A program made the translations under genes and the position numbers. Shown one piece after another: positions 11,703 through 23,030 of a stretch of 64,000 nucleotides of DNA; positions within the stretch are counted from its first letter, which is position 1, and each line of letters opens with the position of its first letter. The notes beneath the pieces are model-generated. The model had not been told where the DNA came from, did not search any database, and saw only the letters and a list, made by a program, of their open reading frames with translations. This DNA is from Gigaspora margarita (Eukaryota > Glomeromycota > Glomeromycetes > Diversisporales > Gigasporaceae): contig WTPW01000987.1 in NCBI GenBank assembly GCA_009809945.1, positions 207,874-271,873 of the forward strand. The letters are read 5' to 3'.

Positions 11703-12210
11703 CATTTATTAGTTTATTTATACTAATAAACCCTAATTAACTTTAATTTATACCTTATTTCCCAAAATGCATTTGGTTTAGGATGAATTGAATAATACTT
11801 TCCTTCACCATCCTCTATTACTTTTTTCATATAATTAGGTGTTCTTGACGGTATATTAGTCAAGTTAATATTTTTCAAGTCATTCCTCGATACTAAACAC
11901 GAATAACAAGGATTCTTGATGCAGATGACTGGTAAACGTTAGCCATCTTACTGGCCTCAAGCAAATCAGCCAGTAATATTGAAATTCGTGGGACAAATAG
12001 TATTAAGTTACCACGAACAACGAAATTAAGCTCCAGACCATTAGCAATGGGCTTGAGTAAAATCCTTAAACATTTATGAAAGACTTTTCTTCGTAATTTT
12101 CGAAACTCTTTAGAATTTTTTGTTGTGGAATCTTTAGCCTTTAAGATAGGTAGGTATCCGATTAAAGCTTTAGATTCTGGCTTGTTTCGCTGGGAGTTGG
12201 GAATGTTACC

Positions 12211-12283
12211 TAGAGTTTGAAACCAGTTTTATTTGATTAAAACTGATTTTATAATATGAAAATAAAACTGATTCTAAACACTA
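12211..12283. mobile_element. 73 bp hAT-like MITE inserted in the transposase exon
   Basis: Ends TAGAGTTTGAAACCAGTTTT and, on the complement, TAGTGTTTAGAATCAGTTTT. Exact 8 bp duplication ATGTTACC at 12203-12210 and 12284-12291. Removing the insert plus one copy restores the reading ...IFLSLGNIPNSQ across the site. The insert adds 81 bases (a multiple of three) but brings a TAG. Confidence 0.85.
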
Positions 12284-13404
12284 ATGTTACCTAAGGATAA
12301 AAATATGTAGTGTCCAGAAGATTTCCCTATATGGTCTAGGGTCGTTGCATTGGAATAAAGGATTATCGATAGTAATCGTTGCCCAAGAAGTAATGATGAT
12401 TCTTCTCGTTCCTACCAGAGGCAATTATATTGCTCTTCAAAGATACGGCATTCTACATTATTTCTTATCTCCCTTTTATTTACAAATTTAAGAACTAATT
12501 GCTGATTTATACTATCGATTATTAATAAAGACTTTGTTGTCTTTATTAATGATCGATAGTAAAATGTGTACTTAACGCCTTGAAACGTTATAATAGGAAT
12601 TTCTTTGAACATCATGTGAGAGATTGTTGAATTATCCAGAAATTCCTTTCCAAACTTTGTTGTTGGAGGGAGAGACGAAACATCCAGGTTTGAATGCTTA
12701 TTGAAAAATTTTATAAAAGCATCACCAACCGAATTAGACAGTTGATGTTTACTGATAATTTCCATAAATTCACGATATGCATCGTTGGGCCAATCAACTT
12801 CGTGTGGATGTAGAAGGTTATGAATTGCATCATCGGGTGAAGCACCTTTGTAGTCTTCTGGATCAATTTCGATAGGTATGAAAGAAGACTCAGAATCTGC
12901 CGAAAGATGCTCTGTTTCCATATCAGAAATATCAGAATAAAATGATGCTGATACGTCTTCGTTCTAACATACAATTATTACATAACATTTTATAACTTAT
13001 TCATATAATCATTATATAGCGTTTTATAACTTATAATAGCATTTATAATGCAAATAACTTCATATGTCATTGAATTTTCATTATAGTTATTTTCTGTTTG
13101 CATAGGAGAATCTAACCCAGAATCTGACATAACTTCGTCCTTATTTAAGTATAATCATTAATTATCGTTTTAAAACTTTATTAACAAATTATTACTAATT
13201 TACCCTATATATGATAGAAGATTCATCTGTATAAGAATCATAACTAGAACTATAATCTGGAAGATTATAAATGCTAGCATCCACTTGCTCGTCAAGATTA
13301 GTTTGACTTGCCTCATTAATATAAGGATGACTTTGAGAAATGTGTTGAGATAATGAACTAGATTTTGAAAAATCACAAGGACAATAAGGACATTGCCAAC
13401 GCAT

Positions 13405-14570
13405 TTTGAAAAAAAATAGAGAAACGAAAAAGTAGAGAAAAACTGAAGAGAAATAAAGTAAAGAAGCGAAAGAAATAGGGAAAAGAAAGCAAATAAGAGA
13501 AAGAGAGGAAGCGAATAATAACAGTTAAAAGGCGAAAAAAACGAAAGAGAACGAAAATACAAAAGCAAAAGAAAGCGAAATAAATGAAAGAAATAAAAAA
13601 AAGCAAATGAGAGAATGAGAAAAAGAAATAAAAGCGAATTGAGTGAATAAAATGAATAAAGAGGATAGAGAGATCGAAAGGTGAAAGATGAAACTGACAA
13701 TAACGATATTAAGCGAAATCAAGCGAAGGAAAAAGAGATAAAATGAGAAAATAAAAGGGCGCTAGGACACTGGAACCTAGACTGGATTCTGTTCCTCAGT
13801 TTTAAAGAGAAGGGTAAATGACAAATGATAAAAAGTAAAAAAAAAGAATATTGAATTAAAGCGATTATCAATTATAAAGGATCAAAGAAAGAAAATCTGT
13901 AAGAATGTATAATATTCAGAGAATTTGCTTTGTATCTGTTTGTATCTATTTATATCGATTTATATCGATTTAAATCAATTTAACTTTATTTTTCAAATGA
14001 ATTTTATACACGAGAAAACATCGTAAACAACTAGCATCATATTATACGTGACCTAACATGTGCAATATTAAATGAGAGCTGCCAAAGAAAAACCTGAGCC
14101 ATCAGGCTTTCAATTATCTTTTGTAACAGACATAATCGATTTAATTTATTACCTAATAAATTGAATCGATTATGTCCATTACAAAATATAATTAAAAGCC
14201 TGATGACTCGGGTTTTCTCATTCAACTCAGCCACGCGATAAATCTCATTACAAGTATAATGATCAAAACAACAAATAAGTATCTTTCAAATTTTTTTTCT
14301 TTAGTTACATTTTCATCATTCAAATTTTTTTCAATCGTACATTTTTTATCATTGCGTTTCATTATTTTTATTTTTTTTTCCTGCTTACAATAAGATAAGT
14401 ATACAAATAAGATAAGTATCTTTTCTTTTCTTCTAGTACGTTTTTTATCATTACGTTTTAATTTTTTTTCCCCTGCTTACGAAAGCCTTTACAATTATTT
14501 AAATACAACGAATTTCTAGCGTTTGAAGGTAAAGACATTTTTGAAATACTTTTGTTGTAATTTTGGAACA
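13405..14570. promoter_or_regulatory. Shared divergent upstream region of the two Plavaka genes
   Basis: Central spacer between the transposase (leftward) and the accessory gene (rightward). Bases 13405-13750 are strikingly purine-rich on the plus strand (gaaa/gaga words). Bases 14280-14510 carry pyrimidine-rich tracts (ttttcttttcttctagtacg) ahead of the rightward start. A palindromic insert lies at 14089-14217. A bidirectional promoter is inferred from the layout only; no defined TATA or factor site is claimed. Confidence 0.4.
14089..14217. repeat. Palindromic MITE-like repeat (copy 1)
   Basis: Arms aaacctgagccatcaggctt and its imperfect complement aagcctgatgactcgggttt, with inner arms agacataatcgattta / aatcgattatgtcc. 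A related hairpin is at 17541-17648 plus 18576-18590. Confidence 0.75.
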
Positions 14571-16411
14571 ATGAAAAACACAAAAAACTTACCTTCCACT
14601 ACTCCTAATACACCACATAATAACAAACTACCTCAAACTGTTCGTTCTCAATCGGTTTCTAACTCTAAACAACCATCTCTAAATGTTCGTTCTCAATCGG
14701 TTTCTTATGATTCCTCTAATCCCCAACAAACACCTCATACTTTTCGTTTTCAACCATCTCAACCGGTTTCTAATACACCATATAATTCCGATTATCATCA
14801 ACAAACATCTACTAATGCTAACCCTCAAAAACAACTTTATAATACTTATTGTGATGATTATAATTCATCATCGGAAAGTATTTTAAGCGTACAAAGCATT
14901 TTCTCCAAAATGAGTGGAAGAAGTTGCCAACAACAAACATCTCAGCAACACTCTCGACAATCCTCTCATCGACAATCTCATCAACAATTTCGTCAACCTT
15001 CTCGTCAACCTTCTCAAGCACTCCCACCTTCTCACTATGAATCCCAGGATAACGATGGAAATCGTTCCTCACCGTAGCATTCACCTGATCCAGAACATCG
15101 AGGAAGATCCCGTGAAAGATCAACCAATCAAGGAAGATCACATGAAAGATCAACCAATCAAGATGCACCACGTACTGGTAAAATTTCAATACATAATATA
15201 TAAAAAAAATAAGACCGTCACCACCACTGCTACCGCCAAGAATTTGGAAGGCTCTACACCCAAAATCTGCAGCTGTATCTATTACTCAAACGGCTCAATG
15301 AAGATGTTCGAGAAATAAAAACTGAACTAAAGAGAAAAAAAGACGAGCAAAAGAATGAACTCTCCCCTCAAGTGATGGACGTAAGTGAATTCTTTCTAAA
15401 TATTTTTTTTTATATCGAATATATTTGTTGTAAATGTTTTTTGTTTTTTTTTTATTTTTTTTTAAAGAGGATATATACTGGCATTGTAAAACGTTTATTT
15501 CTGTACCATGTTTACCCAGACCAGAGTGTCCTGAAGGAGGCATTGAAGAGTTATCTTGAGGAGAAACTTCCTGATTTTATGCAAAGTATGAGTTGAATCA
15601 GTTTACAAACCGTTTTCACGGTGAATGGTGTAGTGTGGTACGTTATTAATCGATAATATATATATTTTTTTAATCTTGTTATTTTATTGATTACTAACGA
15701 TAACAATTAATATCATTGTCGTCTTTTCATTATGATATTATTAATTACTATTTTAATCATTCTAACTNAATAAATTTGTGATAATAGCTCCTTCAAAAAT
15801 GAAGAATAATCGAGGTGCAGCATTGCAGAGTGTTAGGTCGGCTATGTGGAAAGTTTTTGGTTCGGAATGGTTGCCCTTCTTGAAAAGCAACGCCAAGGCC
15901 TTCATAATTGTAAAATGGAAAGAAAATCCAAAAATAGGCGAGTGTCATCGCTTATTGTTTGAAACAAACAGTGAAAATGTGTTCTGGATCTCTGTGATAG
16001 CAAGGGCTGCATTTTCAGAAACTACGGTTCCCACCCTAACAAGTAAATATTGTGCTTTTTCACTTGCGGTATGTGACATATTTTTAAATCCGAAATCCAA
16101 GAGCATTACATGTGATGAGAAAAATATGAAACCTCATATAGAGAAGTATCTTGTATATATTTACCATTTTTTNATTTCTTTATCGTATAATATTTTGAAC
16201 TATACTAATGTTTTAATAAATATAGAATGATTTTAATAACGGTGGTCCGTCGTATAATTCGTCTGAAACAATTACGAATAATGAATCAGAGGTTCAGCAC
16301 CCCTCTGATTCACGGCAAAATACTCTCGAATCAGAATCTAGAATATCTTCTCAGGGTCTTTCGCAGGAAGAATTGGAGGAATTGTTTGGGCTTAATAATT
16401 ATGTTAATTAG
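14571..16411 (+). pseudogene. Plavaka-element accessory gene, five exons, disrupted
   Basis: ATG at 14571 (MKNTKNLPSTTPNTP). Likely exons are 14571-15177, 15214-15380, 15468-15637, 15788-16152 and 16226-16411. Their introns begin GTAAAA, GTAAGT, GTACGT and GTATAT and end in AG. The N-terminal third is a Ser/Gln/Pro-rich, disordered region with imperfect repeats of RSQSVS and QSSHRQSHQQF. It is followed by a charged coiled-coil-like segment (LKRLNEDVREIKTELKRKKD), an acidic block (LKEALKSYLEEKLPDF), a conserved-looking block (MWKVFGSEWLPFLKSNAKAF) and a short acidic tail ending SQEELEELFGLNNYVN. An in-frame TAG (15075-15077) and a frameshift near 15595 break it. Similar proteins are, to my recollection, abundant beside Plavaka-like genes in Rhizophagus. 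The role is unknown; a DNA-binding partner of the transposase (TnpA-like) is a guess from position. Confidence 0.6.
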
Positions 16412-16844
16412 TTTAGTTTTAATTAGTCATATTCGTTGTATGTAATTTAGCGATATATATTTCTTATAATCAATAAAATTCAAATTGCATTTGTCTGCAT
16501 TATAAAAAGTAATATTTGATATTAATATTAATTTACTAAATATGAGTAATAANTATAAAGTATAATAGTATTGAATAGTATTGATATTGGTACAATTAGA
16601 AAAAATCGATTAGAATCATTATTCATTATTAAACGATACTAATCGTGATATTGGTACAATTAGAAAAAATCGATTAGAATCATTATTCGTTATTAAACGA
16701 TACTAATCATAATTTTTTAATCTGATATCTATCGATTATTATCAATTACTATCTTAATCGATAGTCCTCGTCAGAGGGGATTTAAATCAATTACTAACCA
16801 ATAACCGATAAAAATCGATAGTATTCCCCGTGCAAATTTTGGTG
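16412..16844. repeat. Right subterminal region of the Plavaka element
   Basis: Two direct copies of a ~73 bp unit (gatattggtacaattagaaa ... taaacgatactaatc) at ~16580-16710, then cgatta/atcgat-rich sequence up to the terminus. Matches 35881-36065 in reverse. Confidence 0.7.
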
Positions 16845-17060
16845 ATGTATGTGAAAATAAGAAAAGCAAAACCTAATACTTAATAATACTGTAATGAAGA
16901 CCTTGACTAATTTTATAAAAAAAAGTCAAAATTAGTAAGAGTTGAAACAAGCTATTTATATAAACATAAGAAAAGCAAAACGTAACCTTAATTATACAAG
17001 ACAAATTCATAACGTGAAAACCTTGACTCGAATTATTTATGAAAAATAGACTCTATGCTA
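16845..17060. repeat. Subterminal tandem repeats of the MULE, right portion
   Basis: Resumes the ~75-90 bp units seen at 9420-9681 (gtgaaaataagaaaagcaaaa, gactaattttata, attagtaagagttgaaacaa), in the same orientation. The sequence across the Plavaka insertion joins smoothly. Confidence 0.75.
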
Positions 17061-17198
17061 TTTTATAAAAAAAAAGTTGAGATTAAAGATTTAATCTGTA
17101 TGATTAATTATATTGTGCAAAAGAGAATATTAGTCAAAATTAAAAAATATATATTGCATAAATAGTATATCTAGTAATTAAATGGTAGTATTATATAG

Positions 17199-17365
17199 GG
17201 TTAGGGCCATGTCATTAATCACCTGATTATTTTTTATCAGAGGCCTACTCCCCCTCCATCTTCTTTAATATATATATAGTCAGGTTCTTATATATAATTT
17301 CAACTTTTTTTTACCTCTTCCTCCCCCTAAAAAATCACCTGATTTTTGTCACTCCCCTTAACCTC
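17199..17365. repeat. ~165 bp dispersed repeat, partner at 37080-37245
   Basis: Shared words in order: catgtcattaatcacctgat, tattttttatcagaggccta, tatataatttcaa, aaatcacctgatttttgtca, ctccc. The direct orientation and clear ends suggest a small mobile sequence. No duplication was resolved. Confidence 0.65.
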
Positions 17366-17540
17366 CTAAGTACAAATTTTTTAAATTCTTTATATTAGTG
17401 CAAAGTCAATAAATTCTCTTTTATTATCCTGCCGAACAAATTTTTAAATTGCAAAATTTTCTAAGTGCTCTGTAAGAGCATATTAGAGAAATATGCACTA
17501 ATGAATAGTGATTTGGTTCCAATTACATATGAGTGCTGTT

Positions 17541-18590
17541 AAGGAAAAGCCTGCCATCAGGCTTTCAGTTATATTTTGTACCAGATACAATCTATGTAAT
17601 TTATTATAGATTGTGTTCAGTACAAAATATAATTAAAAGCCTGATAACTAGTGATGAGCAAATCCTGATTTTTTAAAATCCTCGCAGGATCGAGTAAAGT
17701 TTCTGATTTTTTTACGATAAATAAAAAATATATATATAAATCATTACTAGGAATGTAATTTCTAGTTAAAATAATAAGCATTTCTTATAAATCTTACTGC
17801 ATTTATTACAAATAAAAATGTTTATATAGATTTTCCTTACTTTTAAAACATCTAAATTTTATAATTATTAAATTATTAATTTAGATTTGCATTAATTTTT
17901 ATCAATTTGTTTTTAAATATTATTATATAAAGATATATTCAAAAATTATAATAGCAACAAAGTGATCAAATCATATAAGTGTATAAAAATTTATAAGTAA
18001 TTAGGCGCATAATCAGGTATAAATGTACTAAAATTTATAAGTGATCAGGTACATGCATACAAACTTTAGTAGGTAACCAGATTATATACATACAAAAATT
18101 CTTAAATGACTTATAAGAAATTCATAATCAGGCTTATCAAATAGTCACTTTTATACTCAATAATCATCTAATATCACATAAATGATTGGTTTGAATTTTA
18201 TTTACCTTTTCACTCGTATTAAATAATCACAAAAATTGGAGTTTTTGCCCATATAGTACACAATATTCTTGATGTATTATTTATGCAAGAAATTAAAAGT
18301 CTATATTTCCATTTTATTAATAATTACAATTTAAAAAATTTATTTCAACGTACAGTTTGTGTATTATCTCTGTACGTACGTATATATGTGTGGATGAGAA
18401 ACAAGTTTGTAAAATGTTAACACGTATAATATTTTTTTTATGTACATCAAATATTAATTAGGCATTGGCTCATTTATGTTAGAATAATTTGTTAATGTGG
18501 GCTAGATGATATGCTAATGCAGGCCAAATACTCTTATATTAAAAATCCCGCGCGTGGCCCATCACTACTGATAACAGGTTTTCTTTTAAT
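17541..18590. repeat. Palindromic MITE-like repeat (copy 2), split by a hAT element
   Basis: Arms aaaagcctgccatcaggctt and aagcctgataac...aggttttctttt. The second arm is cut at 17648 and resumes at 18576. The intact relative at 14089-14217 shows the expected continuity. Confidence 0.7.
17649..18567. mobile_element. 919 bp non-autonomous hAT-like element
   Basis: Ends TAGTGATGAGCAAATCC and, on the complement, TAGTGATGGGCCACGCG. Exact 8 bp duplication CTGATAAC at 17641-17648 and 18568-18575. The interior is AT-rich with no transposase. Confidence 0.85.
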
Positions 18591-18839
18591 TGACACTTAT
18601 TATATAAATAAAATCAAATAATATGTATTTACAGAAAGTTAACTGTATACAAATTAATAAACCAGTAAAGCAAACAAATTATAAAACTTATATTTTATTT
18701 ATGCAATATTTTAAAATTTTCAAAATCAAAAAATCAAAAATAAAATTTTAAAAATGATAAAGCTGCCTGATTCTAAAAATAGAGATTATGTGCAATACCA
18801 TAAAGGTATTCTATTAGAGACCAATGATTACGATCATTA

Positions 18840-20462
18840 TACATTGACTATATACGTAGTTCACGCTCTATAGCCTGCCTTCTCAATAGTGGCCTCAGCG
18901 CACCTCATAAAATCACCTCAATGCTAACCTCAACCTTGTTCTGTTCCTTTTGAAGTTCCTTAATTATCTTAAAAACCCCAAGATGTGCACAACTCACTAA
19001 TGTCTCTTATCTTCGGTACCAACCCTCTACCGCATTCTGAGTTCTCAGGTAAGCAAACTCAATATTTTCAGATACAGACCAAAAATCAGGGAAAAGAATG
19101 GTTCAGACTGAATTAAAATGCTATTCCTATGCATACGTCTAACTCTACTATAGACATAATTGTCCTTGAACCACTGAATGATATCATGAGCCTCAACTGG
19201 AATATGATTCTTTAATTCATCAAACACAGCAGGTATTTTACTATGTGGCAAAAAAGCAAGGGCAGAAATATGCCTCATCAAAATACTGAAATCCTCATCT
19301 GTTCCATAGTGTGTAGCAAGCTCAGATGTTTGAATTCTATGGTAGACACTTTGTATGAAGTGGAAATGGTACCTTAAAATTTAATATATTTAATTAATAT
19401 GCAAGATTAAATTTACTAAATATCAAACACTAATCACATTTTCTTAAGGAAAAAAAAAGATTCACTAAAAAATTAATTAAAAATCTTTATACCCTTTGTT
19501 TCGAACATTATCAAATTCCGATTGAACTGCATTTATAATGGCTACCTCAAAATCTGTAAGAACTATCTGTGGACTCAAATCGATGTTGTGCTCCTCAGCA
19601 AAATCTATCAGACCTTGAAACAACCTTCTATAAGATTCCATAGATTTTTCAGTCATTAAAGAGAAAACCAAAGGCATAATTCTTGAGTTCTCATTACCAC
19701 CAATACAATCTAAAATAGTATATTTATGCCGTAAAATTAAATCAAATAATAATAATAAATAAATAAATATCAATACTAAAATTATATAGCATTGAATGCT
19801 ACTAGTAATTCTTGAATTAAATATAAAGATACCGTGAATTGTGTATAATTGCTTGAAAATGTTTGGGACTGTTTTAAAGGTCCCATCCATGATCCAATAA
19901 GGTGAATGGTTCAAATGACAAAAGTTATCAGCTGTTGTAAACATTAATATTCTGCTTTGATTTACAGTAGTATTGCTAATTAAAAAATCTGATCCTTTCA
20001 AAGTTTGTTTCATATAATTGGGAATAACAAAACTGTCCAAAGTTAGCAGTTCTGTGGGAAGGTCTAAATGATGTACTCTTTGAATAGTTTGTCGAATGGC
20101 ATTGTATGAAGGAAGGTATGAATAACTATTTTGAGAGCTGTTGGTAATCGCTGTTTGCATTATTTGAGCTGGTGATTCAGAAGTTTGACGCACCTGTTCC
20201 CTAATCCTCCCAATCACTCTAGCAACTTCTGATCAGCTTGCACTCACTCTGTGATTATGTTTTGACATTCTTCAAAGGTAATATTGATCGTTGATTAATC
20301 TGGTTACGGCACGTTCATTACAACTTAGTATATCATATTTCTCGCAATACTAGTAGAACGTATTTCTTTGACTTTATCCTTACACATAAGGAAACCATAT
20401 ACATTAATCTTGTCTCTGCTACGAATAGATGGAACAACTTCACATATCATACTATTCATTTT
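18840..20462 (-). pseudogene. FLYWCH-type MULE transposase, broken
   Basis: Reading from 20462 on the minus strand, the N-terminal FLYWCH-like zinc finger is recognisable (YCEKYDILSCNERAVTR then KHNHRV), with its tryptophan codon now TAG at 20350-20352 and TGA stops following. The MULE core (20217-19480) has YWIMDGTFKTVPNIFKQLYT and IHG. A ~120 bp intron separates this from GGNENSRIMPLVFSLMTEKS, SMESYRRLFQGLIDF and PQIVLTDFEVAIINAVQSEF. DGTFKT and LTDFE supply the first two catalytic acidic positions. After a second interruption the C-terminal domain follows: LAFLPHSKIPAVFDELKNHI, IIQWFKDNYVYSRVRR, then degraded LRTQNAVEGWYRR and VFKIIKELQKEQNKVEV to ~18840. It resembles animal and fungal FLYWCH MULEs. 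Its position between matched termini makes it the probable former enzyme of the 16 kb element. Confidence 0.85.
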
Positions 20463-20803
20463 AAAGGTAAGAAAAAATATGGTTTAGAGAAATATAAGTA
20501 ATATAAGAATAAAAATAAGAAAATATTAATGTATAATTGTAAATATAAACTATACGTAAATTTGGTTCTTTTATAAAAAATTACTACACTACTAGCAACT
20601 TGCACAAGATTTTAGATCTTAAAAGATTTTAAATCTTAGAACATAAAAAAATTTTTTTTTGCAATTTTTCCTTATTGGAAGCAACATGCAATTGAATATA
20701 ACTTTCAAATTCTATTTTATTTTCATTATATTCACTATTTAATTTTATATCTCACAAGTTTTAAGATCTATAGATTTAATTTATCAATTTTAATATGCGA
20801 GTA

Positions 20804-21977
20804 CAATGGAAGTGACTTTTAATTATTCTCATAGATATTGAATTTCTTGCGCTTGAACTACTTACTTTATATGGTAATATCAATCTATTATTTTATATTG
20901 CCACTAAATAAAGTGTTTCATGTGAAAATCTGAAAATTGATAATTACTTTATTTAGATGTTGATTAATTTTAAAAAAAAGAAAAGAAAATCAATTGAAAG
21001 ATCTTATTTAAAAGGGTGGCAATCATTTCACTGACAATCACTTCACAGACACTCCATCTCACCGACAAATTATCCACTGACAAGTTCATTTTACTGACAG
21101 TTTATTTCACTGAAGCTCATTTCACTGACAAAGTAATTCTGGTCATTGTCATTAGGGTCAGGGTAGGGTCAGGGTAAAATTAAGTTTAAAGTTAGTGTGC
21201 TTTTTAGAAAAAAACTTGTCGGTGAAATAAGCTTCGGTGAAATGAACTGTCGGTAAAATGAACTTGTCGGTGAATAATTTGTCGGTGAAATGGATTGTCT
21301 GTGAAGTGATTTTTAGTGAAATAATACGGACCCTATTTAAAACTGATTTAATTTAACTTTTTTAATAAAACAATCAATCTGAGCTTTGCAAAACCACAAA
21401 ATTATCAATTAGATATATAGTTTTAAGTTAGATTCTATTATTACATAAGTTATCAATCATTTACTTATTATAGTTACATAATTGTGACAAACCAACTATT
21501 ATATGAGTGATGGGATATGAAAACCTGTAAATCATTCCACTCATTGTCATTGCAGTAATATTTACTTCTATAGGTGCATATCACTGTGATAATAATGGAA
21601 GTAGCTTTTAATTATTCTCATAGATATTGAATTCCTTGCGCTTGAACTACTTACTTTATATAGTAATATCAATTTATTATTTTATATTGCCACTAAATAA
21701 AGTGTTTTATGTGAAAATCTGAAAATTGATAATTACTTTATTTAGATGTTGATTAATTTCAAAGAAAGAAAAAAAATCAATCGAAAGATCTTATTTAAAA
21801 CTGATTTAATTTAACTTTTTTAATAAAACAATCAATCTGAGCTTTGCAAAGCCACAAAATTATCAATTAGATCTATAGTTTGAAGCTTAGATTTTATTAT
21901 TACATAAGTTATCAATTATTTGCTTATTATAGTTAATAATTGTGACAAACCAACTATTTTATGAGTGATGGGATATG
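20804..21977. repeat. Tandem duplication of a ~385 bp unit
   Basis: Unit A (20804-21519, including a 320 bp insert) and unit B (21594-21977) are near-identical: tggaagtgacttttaattat, ttgcgcttgaactacttact, caatctgagctttgcaaa, gagtgatgggatatg. They are separated by 74 bp. No coding capacity. Confidence 0.85.
21014..21333. mobile_element. 320 bp MULE-type MITE
   Basis: Ends GGGTGGCAATCATTTCACTG and, on the complement, GGGTCCGTATTATTTCACTA. Exact 9 bp duplication TATTTAAAA at 21005-21013 and 21334-21342. Both arms consist of TTTCACTGACA-like words matching the large MULE's termini. Unit B of the surrounding duplication shows the site without the insert (gatcttatttaaaactgatt). Confidence 0.9.
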
Positions 21978-22979
21978 CAATAATTATTGTGCTGAGAATC
22001 ACTTAGGAGTGTAAGCTAGTAGTTTCACGCTTTGTCGAAGGCAAGCTAGCTGTGAGCAGAGAATACATAGGAGATGCAGGCGGAGAAATGTAGGATCACA
22101 TGGTCATCCAAAGAGTGGGTCGAGAGAAATTCTGTTTTGATTAACGATACCACAATTCCCACTTGTTTTTGTTTTTCTTTCTGTGGGCATGAGGCTATGC
22201 TTCTTTTGGCGCTATTGGCATATGTCATTGTATTACTTGCATATGATCTTTGTTTTTTCAGTTTCATTTTGCGAATTTGTGATCTCAGCCTAGATCAGTG
22301 GTTTTGTGGTATAGCCCACTTGCTATTGAATCACGTGATCTACCATCACTCACATTACCAATATTCATAAAAACCTAAAACCAAAAAACAAAACCCCGCC
22401 CTAACACGAAGCCTTAATCAAAGCACTATACTAATCATTAAAGACAAAATCACATGTGATCTGCAATAAAGTCAGCTGATTTCGCAATAATGGTCGCTCT
22501 ATCACTTCGCTGAAGAGCTTAACAAAATTTAAGTACAATATTTGATTTATCATTACAAATCAACATATGATACTGTATTTGGTTAAGGCTGTTTTGTTAC
22601 TATCATGATGAAACAATTGTTAAAATGTGATGGCATTCTTGATCATGACTTGCTTATTGATATATTAGTCTTAGCATTTTGACCATGGTTTGTATAACTA
22701 ATCAAAAGCGTTAAAGCATAATAACTTAATCATATTGATATACGTATTAATTTTAGTACACTGATCACATTTTGGATATAACCATGATTTTATTGGTTGG
22801 TAGATCGACATAAAACTATGAACTACAAGAATTGCTAGGATAATTAATACTCAGATAATTTGGACAACAAAAATCCCAACCAAAAATCTAAATATTTAGT
22901 GGAATGTAATTTTTTCTAATATTTGCTAATATGCTAACTATTTTTTTGTTAAACTAAATATTGTTTTTTCTATCAACGA
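21978..22979. other. Interior of the MULE; less AT-rich block, no gene assigned
   Basis: Bases 22000-22380 are less AT-rich than their surroundings and include an open frame of 98 codons on plus (22074-22370) and 73 codons on minus. Neither resembles a known protein. A CACGTG-containing word (aatcacgtgatc) lies at ~22331. It could be MULE cargo or another decayed element. Confidence 0.35.
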
Positions 22980-22989
22980 TTGAGGACAA

Positions 22990-23030
22990 TTGTTCTTGTT
23001 CTTGCACTTGTTCTTGCATTTGTTCTTGAA
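22990..23030. repeat. Short minisatellite (ttgttcttgcac)n
   Basis: Three to four copies of an 11-12 bp unit, ttgttcttgcactt / ttgttcttgcattt / ttgttcttgaactt. Confidence 0.8.

Larger units (their letters stand above)
9955..13404 (-). pseudogene. Plavaka-type transposase, multi-exon, broken
   Basis: Start ATG at 13404. The N-terminus is a C2H2 zinc finger (CPYCPCDFSKSSSLSQHISQSH), as is usual for this family. After introns follow an acidic segment and a block at 12921-12300 with WPNDAYREFMEIISKHQLS and LLSIILYSNATTLDHIGKSS. Next is IPNSQRNKPESKALIGYLP near 12150-12205, then VPDRMHTLDLGLFNYMLDYT near 11590-11640 and GLLLPKLHSWYYYVIPAIRK near 10990-11060. The C-terminal end at 10203-9955 has ELALVRWYDEVGKLWGCPKL and VHIVARFEKTNEYL. 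An intron at ~11250-11120 holds a hairpin. Damage includes TAG at 12412-12414, a 73 bp hAT MITE inside an exon (12211), further stops near 11900 and 10970, and an assembly gap (10247-10618). Family assignment rests on remembered conserved blocks. Confidence 0.8.
9682..16844. mobile_element. Plavaka-type (CACTA-like) DNA transposon with two divergent genes
   Basis: Termini CACGAAATATTTC (left) and, on the complement, CACCAAAATTTGC (right), each flanked by AT, fit a CAC-ended element with a 2 bp duplication. Subterminal regions are rich in atatatcgat/tcgatt words. The left gene (9955-13404, minus) is the transposase and the right gene (14571-16411, plus) is an accessory protein; they diverge from a shared 1.2 kb centre. 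A second, internally deleted copy with both ends lies inverted at 35881-38038, which fixes the boundaries. Confidence 0.8.

Noticed and set aside
13200..13722. Long hydrophobic Phe/Leu/Ser-rich frames on the minus strand
   Set aside because: They are translations of the purine-rich spacer and overlap the zinc-finger exon in another frame; composition artefact.
22074..22370. 98-codon plus-strand frame as a MULE cargo gene
   Set aside because: No recognisable domain, overlapped by an equally open antisense frame, and no splice context. Mentioned only as an unresolved block.
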